A stretch of DNA of 57,862 bases from Methanobrevibacter sp. (GTDB taxonomy: Archaea; Methanobacteriota; Methanobacteria; Methanobacteriales; Methanobacteriaceae). Positions 36,001-43,307 of the stretch are shown here, piece by piece. The notes beneath the pieces were generated by a model, which was given only the letters and a program-made list of their open reading frames with translations, was not told where the DNA came from and made no database searches. The translations under genes were made by a program, and so were the position numbers. The stretch covers positions 1 through 57,862 of the forward strand of contig JAFZMD010000078.1 in assembly GCA_017553445.1 (NCBI GenBank). The letters are read 5' to 3'. Position 1 is the first letter of the stretch. Each line of letters opens with the position of its first letter.

Positions 36001-39000
36001 CAGATACAATGAATCAGTTTCATTATATGTTGAAAATAGTGAAATATTCACATTCCCAAGCGAAGGCTTCAAACCTGGCAGTTATAATATCACTGTTTAT
36101 GTGTTTGAAACTGACGATTATGCTGAAGCCTATGGCAATGCCACTTTAACCGTCAATAAAGCTGTTGGAATTTTCAATATATCCGACGATTCAATTAATT
36201 ATACTGAAAATGCAACCATTAATGTAGAAGTTCCAGTCAATGCATATGGAAACATTACATACAAGGTATACGATAGCGATAAGGAAATAGTCTATAACAT
36301 TACACAATCCTGTCTGGAAGAACTTGTTGTTCCTAATTTAAGTGTTGGAAAATATAATGTCACAGGTACTTTTGAAGGTGATTCCTACTACACTAATGAG
36401 TCCATAATCAATTTTGGTGTAATAGAGGTCAATACCAAAGCTGTAGACTTAAACATTACTGTATCCAACATAACCTACACGGAAAATGCCACCGTTATCG
36501 TTGAGGCTGATGTTGATGGTAAGTATCTTGTTTATGTGGGTGATAATCCTTATACTGTAAATGTTGATAGCGGTAAAGGAAATGTTACTGTTCCTAATTT
36601 GACTGTTGGAAATTATACTGTTAATGCTACTGCCGTTGATGCTAATTATTCTGCATTTAACGAAACTGTATTTAACGTAACCTCTAAACCTGTTTCTGTT
36701 AGCATTTCCATTGAAAATATCGCATACAGTGAGGATGCTATTGTTAATGTTTCTGCTGAAGTTGATGGAAAATACATTGTAGAGATATATAATCAGAAGT
36801 ATCCTGTAAATGTTGTTGACGGTAAAGGTAATACTACCGTTTCTGATCTGTTTGTTGATGAAAATATTTCAGCTTCTGTATCTATTGCTGACGGTAACTA
36901 TAGTGCATATAATACCACAACATTTAATGTAACTCCTAAACAGGTTCCTGTAATCATTTCAGTTGAAAATATTACTTATGGTGATAGTGCTATTGTCAAT
37001 ATTGCTGCTGAAATTGATGGAATGTACACTTTGTACGCAAATAACGTTGAATATCCGATTAATGTAACTGGTGGTAAAGCAAGTCAGGAGATTTCCGGTT
37101 TATTTGCTGAAAATTATACTGTACAAATAGCTATTGTCGATGGTAATTATTCAGCATTTAATCAAACTGTGTTTAATGTAGCTCCTAGACCTGTTTCTGT
37201 TGCTGTATCTGTTAAAAACATAACCTATGGTGAAAATGCCACTGTTACTGTTAAGGCAGATGTTGATGGCGAGTATTTGGTTTATGTGGGTGATAATCCT
37301 TATACTGTAAATGTTGTTGGCGGTAAAGGAAATACTACTGTTGATGGTTTGACTGTAGGCAGTTATGTTGCTAATGTTACTGTTGTTGATGGTAATTATT
37401 CTGCTGTTAATTTCACTTCATTTGATGTGGCAGCTAAACAGATTGATGTTTCAGTGTCTGTTGAGGATATCACCTATGGTGAAGGAGCTTTGGTTGTTGT
37501 CGTATCTGATGTTGATGGTGAATACATTGTAGAGATATGTAATCAGAATTATACTGTAAATGTTGCTGGCGGTAAAGGAAATACTACAGTTTCTGATCTC
37601 TTCGTTGGTGAAGATATTTTAGCTTCAGTATCTATTGCTGATGCTAACTATGGTGCATATAATACTACAACATTTAATGTAGCTCCTAAACAGATTCCGG
37701 TAATCATTTCAGTTGGAAACATTACTTATGGTGAAGATGCTGTTGTTATTGTTCGCTCTGATGTTGCCGGTGATTACATAGTAAATATTAGGGGTGTAAA
37801 CTACATAGTATCCGTAAATGGAGGAAACGGAGTTAAATTTATTCCTAATTTGGATGTTGGAAATCAAATAGCTGTAAGTGTTAAACGTGACGATAACTAC
37901 ACAGCACTTAATGAAACTGCATTTAATGTTAATCCTAAATTAGGCAGTGTTTCAGTTTCTGTTGAGGATATTACTTATGGTGAGAATGCTATCGCCAATA
38001 TTGTAGCTGAAATTGATGGAATGTATACTTTATCCGTAAATAATGTTGAATATCCGATTAATGTAACTGGTGGTAAGGCAAGTCAAATCATTTCCGGTTT
38101 ATTTGTTGAAGATTATGTCGCACAGATTGCTATTGTCGATGGCAATTATTCAGCATTTAATCAAACCGCATTTTATGTAGCGCCTAGACCTGTTTCTCTT
38201 GTCGTATCTGTTGAAAACATAACCTATGAAGAAGATGCAGTGGTTATTGTTGAAGCTGATGTTGATGGTGAGTATTTGGTTTATGTTGGTGATGATCCTT
38301 ATGTTGTGATTGTTGATGATGGTGTTGGTGGCATTGCTGTTGATGCTTTGGCTGTTGGCAGTTATGCTGTTAGTGTTACTGTTGTTGACGGCAATTATTC
38401 TGCTGTTAATTTCACTTCATTTGATGTGGAAGTTAAAGAGATTGATGTTTCCGTGTCTGTTGAGGATATTACTTATGGTGAGAGTGCTTTGGTCTTTGTT
38501 GAGGCTGATGTTGATGGTGAGTATTTGGTTTATGTTGGTGATGATCCTTATGTTGTGATTGTTGATGATGGTGTTGGTGGTATTGCTGTTGATGCTTTGG
38601 CTGTTGGCAGTTATGCTGTTGGTGTTACTGTTGTTGACGGCAATTATTCTGCTGTTAATTTCACTTCATTTGATGTGGAAGTTAAAGAGATTGATGTTTC
38701 AGTGTCTGTTGATGATATAACCTATGGAGAAAAAGCAGTGGTTATTGTTGAAGCTGATGTTGACGGTGAGTATTTGGTTTATGTTGGTGATGATCCTTAT
38801 GTTGTGATTGTTGATGATGGTGTTGGTGGCATTGCTGTTGATGGTTTGACTGTTGGCAGTTATGCTGTTGGTGTTACTGTTGTTGACGGCAATTATTCTG
38901 GATTTGATTCCACTTCATTTGATGTGGAAGTTAAAGAGATTGATGTTTCCGTGTCTGTTGAAAACATAACCTATGGAGAAAAAGCAGTGGTTATTGTTGT

Positions 39001-41011
39001 GTCTGAAATTGACGGTGAGTATTTGGTTTATGTTGGTGATGATCCTTATGTTGTGATTGTTGATGATGGTGTTGGTGGCATTGCTGTTGGTGGTTTGGCT
39101 GTTGGCAGTCATGTTGCTAGTGTTACTGTTGTTGACGGCAATTATTCTGGATTTGATTCCACTTCATTTGAAGTTACTGCTAGCCCTAAACCTAAAGAGA
39201 ACGCTACTATCAGTATCGATGCTCCTGCAATTAATGAAGGTGAAAATGCTACTGTTACTGTGACTTTACCTAAAGATGCCACGGGTATTGTAGCTATTGG
39301 TGATGAGCTTGTTATTGTTGAAAATGGTACTGCCAGTGCTGTTTTAACCAACTTGCCTGTCGGATATACTAATGTTTCTATTGCATACTCCGGTGATGAC
39401 AAGTATAATCCGATTGAAACCAGTGCTGTTGTGACTGTTTATGAAAAACCTGTTCCTTCTAAGGAGAATTTAACAATCAGTGCAGCTGCTAATCCTATTA
39501 CTGTTGGTGAAGATGCTACTATTGTTGTTTCTGGTTTGAAGGATGCTACCGGTGAAGTGGCTATTACTGTTAATGGTAAATCTTACATGGCACCTATTGT
39601 GAAAGGCAGTGCTTCTGTTAATGTTCCTGGTTTGACCAAAAATGTTACTGCTGAGGTTTCTTATGTTGGTGATGCTAAGTATAATGGCGCTTCTACTAGT
39701 GTTGATATTGTTGTCAATCCTAAACCTAAGGAAAACGCAACAATCAGCATTGATGCACCTAAGGAGGTAACTGAGGGCGATAACGTTACTGTTACTGTAA
39801 CCTTGCCTAGTGATGCTACCGGTACTGTGACTATTGGTAATGATGTTGTTCCTGTGGTTAAAGGTACTGCCAGTGCTGTTTTAACCAACTTGCCTGTTGG
39901 AAACAATACTGTTCCTATTACCTACTCTGGTGATGACAAGTACAATCCAATAGAAACTGGAGTCACTGTAAATGTTAAAGAAGATAAATCAGATATTATT
40001 AAAGCTCCGGATGTAACCAAATACTACCATGGAAGTGAAAGATTTGTTGTAACAGTAACTGACTATCAAGGCAATCCTATTGCAAACAAATCAGTTGCTA
40101 TTGTTATTAATGGAAAATCATACACTAAAACTACAGATGCAAACGGAACTACATCTGTTGGTCTTAATTTAGGCTCTGGGGTTTACAATGCAACTGCTAC
40201 AGTTGACAACACTACAATCCACTCTGTAATCACTATATTGACTACAGTTAACGGAACTGATCTTGTCAAGGTATTCAGAAACGATACCCAATACTATGCA
40301 ACATTCCGTGATTCAAACGGTAACTACTTGGCTGAAGGAACCTCTGTCAGATTCAACATCAACGGAGTAATGTATGACCGTAAAATATCCGGCGATAAAG
40401 GATTAGCAAAACTAAACATTAACTTGCCTGATGGAGAATACATAATCACTGCAATGAACCCTGAAACCGGTGAAATGGCTTCCAATAACATTACAGTTCT
40501 TCCAAGAATTGTTGATAACCATGATTTAACCAAATATTACAGAAACGCTTCACAATACACTGTAAAATTAATTGGTGATGATGGCAATCCTGTTGGTGCC
40601 GGTGAAAAAGTTACTTATAACATCAACGGTGTATTCTACACACGTACAACAAACGCTTCAGGAATTGCTGAATTAAACATCAACCTGATTCCGGGAGATT
40701 ATATTATCACGGCAGAATACAAAGGATATAAAGTTTCAAACAACATTAAAGTGTTGCCGACATTAACCGGTAAGGACGTAACCAAAAAGTACGGTCAAGA
40801 TGGTGCATTTGAAGCCAAATTGGTTGACGGTCAGGGAAAACCTTATGCTGGACAAAAAATAGAGTTCAACATCAATGGTGTCTTCTACACAAAAACAACC
40901 AATAATAATGGTATTGCAAAATTAAACATTAATTTACAACCTGGCGAGTACATTGTTACTTCAAGATATGGTCAAGCTGCCTTATCAAACAAAGTAACTG
41001 TAACCGCTTAG
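27002..41011 (+). CDS. Giant adhesin-like protein (4669 residues): beta-helix repeats plus Ig-like tandem arrays
   Basis: ATG 27002 follows GAGGT at 26989-26993. Signal peptide: KKKTIGVLLITLVMIISIGA, then SAADTND. Residues about 120-330, 410-650, 930-1240, 1610-1830, 1930-2260 and 2440-2790 are right-handed beta-helix/Pmp-like repeats (recurrent GGAIY and F..N motifs such as CKFENNKA and STFEDNSANGYGGAIFNG). Ig-like domains lie between them and from about 2800. Residues about 3148-4060 are eleven 83-residue Ig-like units (VSVSVENITYGE type). Three longer Ig-like units follow (ATISIDAP type, about 4060-4330), then four C-terminal units each with NINGV(F/M)Y and LNINL motifs. Sequons (NxT/S) are very frequent. 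There is no C-terminal transmembrane helix, so attachment must be non-covalent or through the C-terminal repeats. Presumed surface adhesin; the operator at 26944 places it in the TetR-controlled set. Confidence 0.92.
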   Translation: MKKKTIGVLLITLVMIISIGAISAADTNDTLLGAVSDTNNPLLVEASDTNIATTSVALDYEDNATSLESDAGSDVEINVNDNQDEISNQKVGTSSNVNDDLLSAALNDDLLGENPNFYYKEKGKWYGDLDDAVDDACDDGGGTILLTARAWGYDSAERKITISDGVRITFQPYNPGDTVIFDGQGNEYWFFVIDDANAHVTFNNITFRNGGAFQGGAIEVVHGSLTLDNCKFENNKAYKNKAGGFGWGGAIFLDESDASLIAKNCRFTNNNAASGGGAVYVEDGATATFNSCYFEGNKAAGSANHVQDEDSSSSHSFSDCQFIGSGSLDIDVEVTTNTVRITPDVNDDVNYAVLYKNGEVCGREPCNDGDTATFDNLEKGTYTVYMMKNWEAKYEYPGNTFSLINPSFVLDGEQVFENLNAAVNAIPSGGSGVITVEGGTYTDPANFMVCIEDKTVTIMPKDYDPLNPVIFSPDSIQNFVFSVFPNGQLTMEHITMTGNMPSALVIYANRVCTISNCEFKNIASFGTLPGEPIYAIGANLVLDGNTFESNGRMYLENTVVNIDDCTFTSNNDYSNCQGGAIYADSSSNVTVTNSEFTYNQAFNDDKDDPVKVAKGGAIYASKLKVDNTEFIGNGAELGAAIYIAGDSNDPVNITNCVFDSNVATKGYRHIYSESATRIFNLEFNEYDVNIKIDAKDGSYGEDYILEGDFDWGSNLDNNYTFFTGTIDDGDVVGDLVNIEDSRFKINIGVLSGGTHEFAIIGMFVQEDSNDYFYTHRYHSDLYGNQFYIDKDAYAEILIDKAKITLTLDVNNVLIPETPVLNVEANWDLNYTIFIGNKYYQMEVKNGKGSMPLTGLDLGNYTVVAMRDSDENFYLAMNYTNFSISKTYSNFLVLSTNVEYDTLNEAVANSNNDDTIYVKKGTYKNTGIVISNRTLDITALEGAIFDAQGGDANFIIVNENAIVDISGITFRGLHNRNTNYGAIVNHGYLTLTSCNFTDNKITKTSFAENGGAAIFNDGYSLEIDSCNFINNAAPLKVSTAAVTSVGYEDISITSSKFINNSAREGGALHFKNISQFEAAIISCDFEQNTAVKGSAIYVGSNSRYLAVTSSSFKKNDIKNSLGENAQLEGGVIYVNANTSEVTFDIDLSNFENNSNRNVNGGVICLDGNSKAIIESCIFNNNSGKVGSVILIKNPYNKKLTLFVDDSNFINNHATTGAIATSPRITTLIDECVFADNTGENRNIYSNGFTVVHDSIFDVKDAKLNALSVQYGESSTISGTADVGTNLYAAANLTVADDNVLVEIENNTFTYKTDILNHGKYYAVLNKISDNNNNTYLMDSITEIFRVNNVALDFGVSVDNITYGETLKVVESIPSNATGTLDYQLNGKYYTKEEIESLNLDAGKYTLVAVYDHEDFAFSSTTVDFEVYKANPTISVADVEVVYGDSIIVNIETNVPSIYTIEIDDYKTVKFINGSRFVEIEKTFEPGNYTIKVTSQERVNYISNFTEAILKVNKNRALFMLSVSNNVADSDDTVIKVSAPDNAVGNIRYTVSDSNKNIVYTTTQSCSDDLIIPDLDDGTYEINGVFEGDDLYYPTNNIQMTSLSIRKSSADVNNNNIGEEEDEGRFMYQYDEDDDYSYFDTLEDAVDEAVLYGAGIITVRGGTYLVSSMDIEGEVELTIRAYGDEEVIFDCGGDDYFMLLTYGEEVEWVTVPPPPHPETYQTDGPTVTLENITVTGGKCRYGGAIDLRVGTLTLTNCNFINNHATVKGGAIYVGTWDGENDATLIALNTTFTNNYAEDEGGAIYIADDNLDGQSTSASFMLCTFLDNYQGEDDERVRNYFGGETKHITSQYCIFNGNGTIYNFEIDKINQTVYVNGTSTDVFDSVVLLYFNQAPLYSIDNKGASDFNVTFEDVIGGNYTLGVMNDHNFNTYIFDVTFEMKVPNFIISEDEVYENLTDAIDAVVENGIIYANVNYYTEDNMEIDIHKSFTLKNFRDRDVVFDGSGEKWFFTIAEGNTVVFEGLYFTDGAVKTYASIENNGNLIIKNCSFDSFETSEIIHNTGLLNILNSTFSLNSVNNALVWNDATLFIETVEFSDNIVNISSAVYNNGAAEIVSSNFTGNYNGGNGGAIYSTNSLSVKDTVFTENEGYDGGAIYSMGILQVLNSTFEDNSANGYGGAIFNGNEANIFNSTFTGSSSEKDGGAIYNNHTMTINNSTFVGNTATGKGGAIYNNGSLNLTKSFFGINYAEEFANIYNAGDIQFSQNIFDFYDVVLIVPDGEYGIPTTITGTLNPEFNMDIQVTLPEFVNNDDAQVTISDGVFEYITDPSLPKGIYPVKLNETIYDVYGNVYYGELISDRLIINKANVYINVTVGDVVIRGAPGIPHLNIDASQNGLFYILFNNKLSNVTITDGHIALDLEAVGEGNYSVFVFREGNENYNDAINTTTFKVTEYEGNFIVNSTGNQSDTLREALEDSRPEDIIYVREGNYTGADNLGLSIYSKKLTIIALGDVVFNGDSTDLNFLTVDATADVTICDVVVSSFNTNNNRAIIENRGNLTLDGCVIVNNTCSKECLTIVYNSGNLNITGSEFYDNIADYDNIAEYYIIQSDSGLIINESTFENNTVNNAIISIKDVEDSVKIISTEFVGNTLSNYIIDVRECSDVLISSEFYNNTKCGDELVDIIYAWKSTLLVENSIFIGNAMNAIIGGFSNNKNVISGCVFTDNAVNNVVFSDDINLSVIDSIFAGNTLSDNNALCIAADVNAVTVNGCVFSDNKADNYRNIYSYSSCSVNIANTTFDAINVDFTVRDIDYDENETINGTIDIGTNLNFTANLDINSKIYSVNVSDNKFTLNAGILNGGDYTVVLNPNGDNSNTYVFNKITKIFTVNRIDPGLSVSIEYITEGEKLNVTSTIAKKAKGNVVYELNGVVYSKAQLENLTLNHGNYLVTAVYRGDKNYLPATEIVNVNVNKVAPNITVNDVAVNYGDEIKINVTVDVADYYTVFLDNRYNESVSLYVENSEIFTFPSEGFKPGSYNITVYVFETDDYAEAYGNATLTVNKAVGIFNISDDSINYTENATINVEVPVNAYGNITYKVYDSDKEIVYNITQSCLEELVVPNLSVGKYNVTGTFEGDSYYTNESIINFGVIEVNTKAVDLNITVSNITYTENATVIVEADVDGKYLVYVGDNPYTVNVDSGKGNVTVPNLTVGNYTVNATAVDANYSAFNETVFNVTSKPVSVSISIENIAYSEDAIVNVSAEVDGKYIVEIYNQKYPVNVVDGKGNTTVSDLFVDENISASVSIADGNYSAYNTTTFNVTPKQVPVIISVENITYGDSAIVNIAAEIDGMYTLYANNVEYPINVTGGKASQEISGLFAENYTVQIAIVDGNYSAFNQTVFNVAPRPVSVAVSVKNITYGENATVTVKADVDGEYLVYVGDNPYTVNVVGGKGNTTVDGLTVGSYVANVTVVDGNYSAVNFTSFDVAAKQIDVSVSVEDITYGEGALVVVVSDVDGEYIVEICNQNYTVNVAGGKGNTTVSDLFVGEDILASVSIADANYGAYNTTTFNVAPKQIPVIISVGNITYGEDAVVIVRSDVAGDYIVNIRGVNYIVSVNGGNGVKFIPNLDVGNQIAVSVKRDDNYTALNETAFNVNPKLGSVSVSVEDITYGENAIANIVAEIDGMYTLSVNNVEYPINVTGGKASQIISGLFVEDYVAQIAIVDGNYSAFNQTAFYVAPRPVSLVVSVENITYEEDAVVIVEADVDGEYLVYVGDDPYVVIVDDGVGGIAVDALAVGSYAVSVTVVDGNYSAVNFTSFDVEVKEIDVSVSVEDITYGESALVFVEADVDGEYLVYVGDDPYVVIVDDGVGGIAVDALAVGSYAVGVTVVDGNYSAVNFTSFDVEVKEIDVSVSVDDITYGEKAVVIVEADVDGEYLVYVGDDPYVVIVDDGVGGIAVDGLTVGSYAVGVTVVDGNYSGFDSTSFDVEVKEIDVSVSVENITYGEKAVVIVVSEIDGEYLVYVGDDPYVVIVDDGVGGIAVGGLAVGSHVASVTVVDGNYSGFDSTSFEVTASPKPKENATISIDAPAINEGENATVTVTLPKDATGIVAIGDELVIVENGTASAVLTNLPVGYTNVSIAYSGDDKYNPIETSAVVTVYEKPVPSKENLTISAAANPITVGEDATIVVSGLKDATGEVAITVNGKSYMAPIVKGSASVNVPGLTKNVTAEVSYVGDAKYNGASTSVDIVVNPKPKENATISIDAPKEVTEGDNVTVTVTLPSDATGTVTIGNDVVPVVKGTASAVLTNLPVGNNTVPITYSGDDKYNPIETGVTVNVKEDKSDIIKAPDVTKYYHGSERFVVTVTDYQGNPIANKSVAIVINGKSYTKTTDANGTTSVGLNLGSGVYNATATVDNTTIHSVITILTTVNGTDLVKVFRNDTQYYATFRDSNGNYLAEGTSVRFNINGVMYDRKISGDKGLAKLNINLPDGEYIITAMNPETGEMASNNITVLPRIVDNHDLTKYYRNASQYTVKLIGDDGNPVGAGEKVTYNINGVFYTRTTNASGIAELNINLIPGDYIITAEYKGYKVSNNIKVLPTLTGKDVTKKYGQDGAFEAKLVDGQGKPYAGQKIEFNINGVFYTKTTNNNGIAKLNINLQPGEYIVTSRYGQAALSNKVTVTA
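36443..39181 (+). repeat. Eleven tandem 249-bp units inside the adhesin gene
   Basis: Each unit encodes one 83-residue Ig-like domain. Phase was checked at 36443, 36692 and in the last four units, where GAGTATTTGGTTTATGTTGG recurs at exact 249-bp steps (38270, 38519, 38768, 39017). The first units are diverged at DNA level; the last four (38186-39181) are nearly identical and have a GTT/GAT/GGT-heavy codon choice unlike the rest of the gene, a sign of recent expansion or gene conversion. Confidence 0.85.
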
Positions 41012-41015
41012 GGTC

Positions 41016-41059
41016 GAGAAGTTATTAATTTAACTTCTCTCCAATTTTTTCTTTTTTTC
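41016..41059 (+). terminator. Terminator of the giant adhesin gene
   Basis: GAGAAGTTA (41016-41024), TTAATT loop, TAACTTCTC (41031-41039), then TTTTTTCTTTTTTT. Begins 5 bp after the stop codon. The remaining gap to 41345 shows no gene. Confidence 0.8.
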
Positions 41060-41345
41060 ATGTAGATAACAATATTTCGTTTCACTGTTTTTTAAATACT
41101 GATTGATTATTATAAAATTAGTCTCATTTATTTTAGCTGATTTCCAAGTTACTATTAATTTTTTTAATCATATATTCAATTAAAATGGTGGTTGGGTGTT
41201 GGGTTTATTTTTGATGAATTGATTTTGTCTTTTTTAGCGCATTGACTTTGTATCAGTGTATCGAAATAGAACTTCTTTATATAAGATTAAAAAAGTGCCA
41301 AAAATATGAAATAATAAATAAAAATTAGTATCGTAGAAAATCAAA

Positions 41346-41738
41346 TCATAAAATGTCTTTTATATCGAGTACTGGGGTGCCGTTTAACATGTCAACTCCG
41401 GTGAACTTAATGACATTTCCATTGATTTCCTTGATTTTAATTGTAGAGACGCCGATAGGGTTTGGCCTATTTGGCGCATGAGTTGAAAACAAACCTTTTA
41501 TTGGACCGTTTCCCCTAAAAGGAACTCTTTGTTCAAATCCTTTAGATTTATGGAAATAGAATAAAACCAAGTATTCCTCACCGGCCTCCATGCTTGACAT
41601 GCTTTCCAGGTATTCCTCATTAATGATTATTTCAGCTTCTACATCTCCGGACTCCCTGGTTGATTTTGGCATGCTTTTTACATCTTCATATGGGGACTTA
41701 ATATAACCAATAGGCTTAAAAATTATTTCTTCAACCAT
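41346..41738 (-). CDS. trmO: tRNA (N6-threonylcarbamoyladenosine(37)-N6)-methyltransferase TrmO
   Basis: 130 residues from the ATG at 41738, chosen over the longer frame starting at 41780 because GGAG lies upstream at usual distance and because family members begin with the F.PIGYI.SPY block. Conserved pieces: KPIGYIKSPYEDVKSMPKST, then FHKSKGFEQRVPFRGNGPIKG and FSTHAPNRPNPIGVSTIKI, the signature of the TrmO (UPF0066/YaeB) beta-barrel, which methylates t6A37 of some tRNAs using S-adenosylmethionine. The C-terminal GVDMLNGTPVLDIKDIL completes the domain; the archaeal protein lacks the extra C-terminal domain of the E. coli form. Confidence 0.88.
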   Translation of the reverse strand: MVEEIIFKPIGYIKSPYEDVKSMPKSTRESGDVEAEIIINEEYLESMSSMEAGEEYLVLFYFHKSKGFEQRVPFRGNGPIKGLFSTHAPNRPNPIGVSTIKIKEINGNVIKFTGVDMLNGTPVLDIKDIL

Positions 41739-41796
41739 AACACTATTCTCCATTAAAAAATCATATAAGTTTGAAAACATTCAAATGGGGATTATA

Positions 41797-42249
41797 TTAA
41801 TCGCGCAGTTTCGTAGTTCCCTTTTTGCTTATAATCCTATCAATTCCTGAGTTTTTTATCATTCTAAAGCATATTGGACAAGGTTCCGCATCATCTATTT
41901 CAACCCAGGATCCATCATCATACTTTTCTCCGGCCAGATAAATGGTTGATCCAAGCATTTCATTCCTGCTTGCACTAATCATGGCATTTTGCTCTGCATG
42001 AACTGAAAAACAGTCGTTATAGTTACCTGAATTTGATGGAAGGTCCATTCTCTGACAGTTTCCTCTATCACAACAGTTTTCATCTCCTCTCGGGTTTCCA
42101 TTATAGCCCGTACTGATTATTTCATCGTTATTGACTATTACTGCCCCATATCGTCTTTTTAGACATGTGCTTCTTTTTGATACAACAAGAGCAATTGCAA
42201 GATAATGCTCGGTTTTACTCATACGATTTGTGTTATTTTCATCTACCAT
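41797..42249 (-). CDS. Deoxycytidylate (dCMP) deaminase family protein
   Basis: 150 residues. Zinc-dependent cytidine/deoxycytidylate deaminase fold: HAEQNAMISASR supplies the H-A-E zinc/proton-shuttle motif (about residues 83-94), PCPICFRMI the PC-x-x-C zinc cysteines (about 122-130). The insertion RGDENCCDRGNCQRMDLPSNS with additional cysteines and histidine is characteristic of ComEB/dCMP deaminases, which convert dCMP to dUMP for thymidylate synthesis. It lies 58 bp upstream of trmO on the same strand and could be co-transcribed with it. Confidence 0.85.
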   Translation of the reverse strand: MVDENNTNRMSKTEHYLAIALVVSKRSTCLKRRYGAVIVNNDEIISTGYNGNPRGDENCCDRGNCQRMDLPSNSGNYNDCFSVHAEQNAMISASRNEMLGSTIYLAGEKYDDGSWVEIDDAEPCPICFRMIKNSGIDRIISKKGTTKLRD

Positions 42250-42554
42250 ATTATCTTTTCCTTTTAAATAGATATTTGATAATTAAATTTTATATTGAAT
42301 AATAATGCTTAAAACATTCCTGCATAAATTATATGTATTTTTACCATTATAATTTTTTATATTGCTTTTTGAATATTTGGGTGAGGTTAGGGGTATTGTT
42401 TTTTCTACACATATAGGTTCACAACTATCTCCTATAATTTTGTGGTGGCGGTTCAACTATTTCTAAAATTTAAAAAGTGTGTTAATCAGAATTCAAAATC
42501 CACTCTAATTATCTTATATTATTGCTTTTCACAAAGTCATTTTCGCTTATGTGT
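42250..42554. other. Intergenic region, nothing recognised
   Basis: AT-rich spacer between the dCMP deaminase start and the end of the TfoX-N gene. The promoter of the deaminase gene must lie at its left end; no repeat, hairpin or gene was seen. Confidence 0.4.
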
Positions 42555-42869
42555 CTATTTGCGCTTTTTTGGAGCAGGAAGCTCTTCATACATCGCTTCC
42601 ACAAGATTTTTTAAAAACTCTTTGTTTTCCACATCATCAACGAGCAACATTTCCTTTGCTCCCTCATAGGGCAATTCCATTTTTGCTTCTTGCATCATTT
42701 CTTTAGCTGATTTAACCGGTTTTACAAGAAAGCGGTCATCGTAAATACCACCGATAATCTTTCCGCGATAGTATATGATGTATTCTCCCATCATTTTTCT
42801 ATGAGTTATATCATCCAAATCTGATAGCTGCTCAAGTATGTATTCCAGATACTCTTTGCTTGATGCCAT
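42555..42869 (-). CDS. TfoX N-terminal domain protein
   Basis: 104 residues from ATG 42869. The sequence YLEYILEQLSDLDDITHRKM followed by MGEYIIYYRGKIIGGIYDDRFLVK is typical of TfoX/Sxy N-terminal domain proteins: a helix followed by a small beta sheet ending in a FLVK strand. The EGAKEMLLVDDVENKEFLKNLVEAM helix follows, and the tail is PAPKKRK. Stand-alone versions are widespread in gut bacteria and archaea and have no defined biochemical activity; the competence role of full-length TfoX should not be assumed. No operon partner. Confidence 0.8.
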   Translation of the reverse strand: MASSKEYLEYILEQLSDLDDITHRKMMGEYIIYYRGKIIGGIYDDRFLVKPVKSAKEMMQEAKMELPYEGAKEMLLVDDVENKEFLKNLVEAMYEELPAPKKRK

Positions 42870-43036
42870 ATTAATTTCTCCTTTACTGTGTTCAATAGTT
42901 ATTATTATTTTAGTATTTAATACTTTGTTATAATATTTCCTCGTTTTTTAGGATATAACCAAGAGAGCATATATTTTTAGTTCAAAATCCGGTTATCTGC
43001 AAATTATTTCAATTTCATAATATCTATATGTGGGGA

Positions 43037-43055
43037 GGGATGGTTAAACCATCCC
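43037..43055. other. Strong GC-containing hairpin
   Basis: GGGATGGTTAAACCATCCC: 9-bp perfect arms around one base. Followed by CTTTGAAG on the plus strand, with no T-tract. Candidate 3' end or processing structure of the short minus-strand transcript described at 43186-43307, or a stand-alone DNA palindrome. Confidence 0.4.
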
Positions 43056-43185
43056 TTTGAAGTCAGATTATTGAATATGTCAAGTATGGTCAAAGAGAAA
43101 ATAAAACTCCAAACAAAATGGCTTGAAAAATTTTGTCCTTAAAAAACTCAATATCTATCAATCCATCAATTCTCAAAAATGACTT

Positions 43186-43269
43186 CTAATCCCTAATTAA
43201 TAGGGAAATTAAGTATGCATGATAACTAATGGATAGAAAAACCATAGCATCAAGCAATACTTTTACCAT
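43186..43269 (-). CDS. 27-residue hydrophobic peptide with a strong ribosome binding site
   Basis: On the minus strand CAGGAGGTAAA precedes the ATG at 43269. The product (MVKVLLDAMVFLSISYHAYL then ISLLIRD) is one hydrophobic segment between basic ends, like small membrane proteins. Its start overlaps the stop of a 14-codon ORF (43263-43307), the arrangement of translationally coupled genes. No family recognised. Confidence 0.4.
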   Translation of the reverse strand: MVKVLLDAMVFLSISYHAYLISLLIRD

Positions 43270-43307
43270 TTTACCTCCTGAAGGAGTTTTAAAGCAAATT
43301 TAATCAT
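43263..43307 (-). CDS. 14-residue peptide ORF upstream of and overlapping the 27-residue ORF
   Basis: AAAGGAGG precedes the ATG at 43307 on the minus strand. The product is MIKFALKLLQEVKW, an amphipathic cationic helix. A TATA-like TTTATATATATT (about 43365-43375, minus strand) lies at suitable distance for a transcript starting near 43335. It could be a leader peptide that controls access to the second ribosome binding site. Confidence 0.35.
   Translation of the reverse strand: MIKFALKLLQEVKW

Noticed and set aside
38310-38558. Leucine-rich plus-strand ORF, and its repeat at 39057-39263
   Set aside because: Out-of-frame shadow of the GTT/GAT-rich Ig-like units of the giant adhesin; no ribosome binding site.
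36443-39181. CRISPR-like or satellite DNA repeat array
   Set aside because: The repeats are 249 bp, stay in frame and encode one Ig-like domain each; there are no spacers.
43037-43055. Intrinsic terminator
   Set aside because: The stem is strong, but no T-tract follows on either strand; kept only as an unexplained hairpin.
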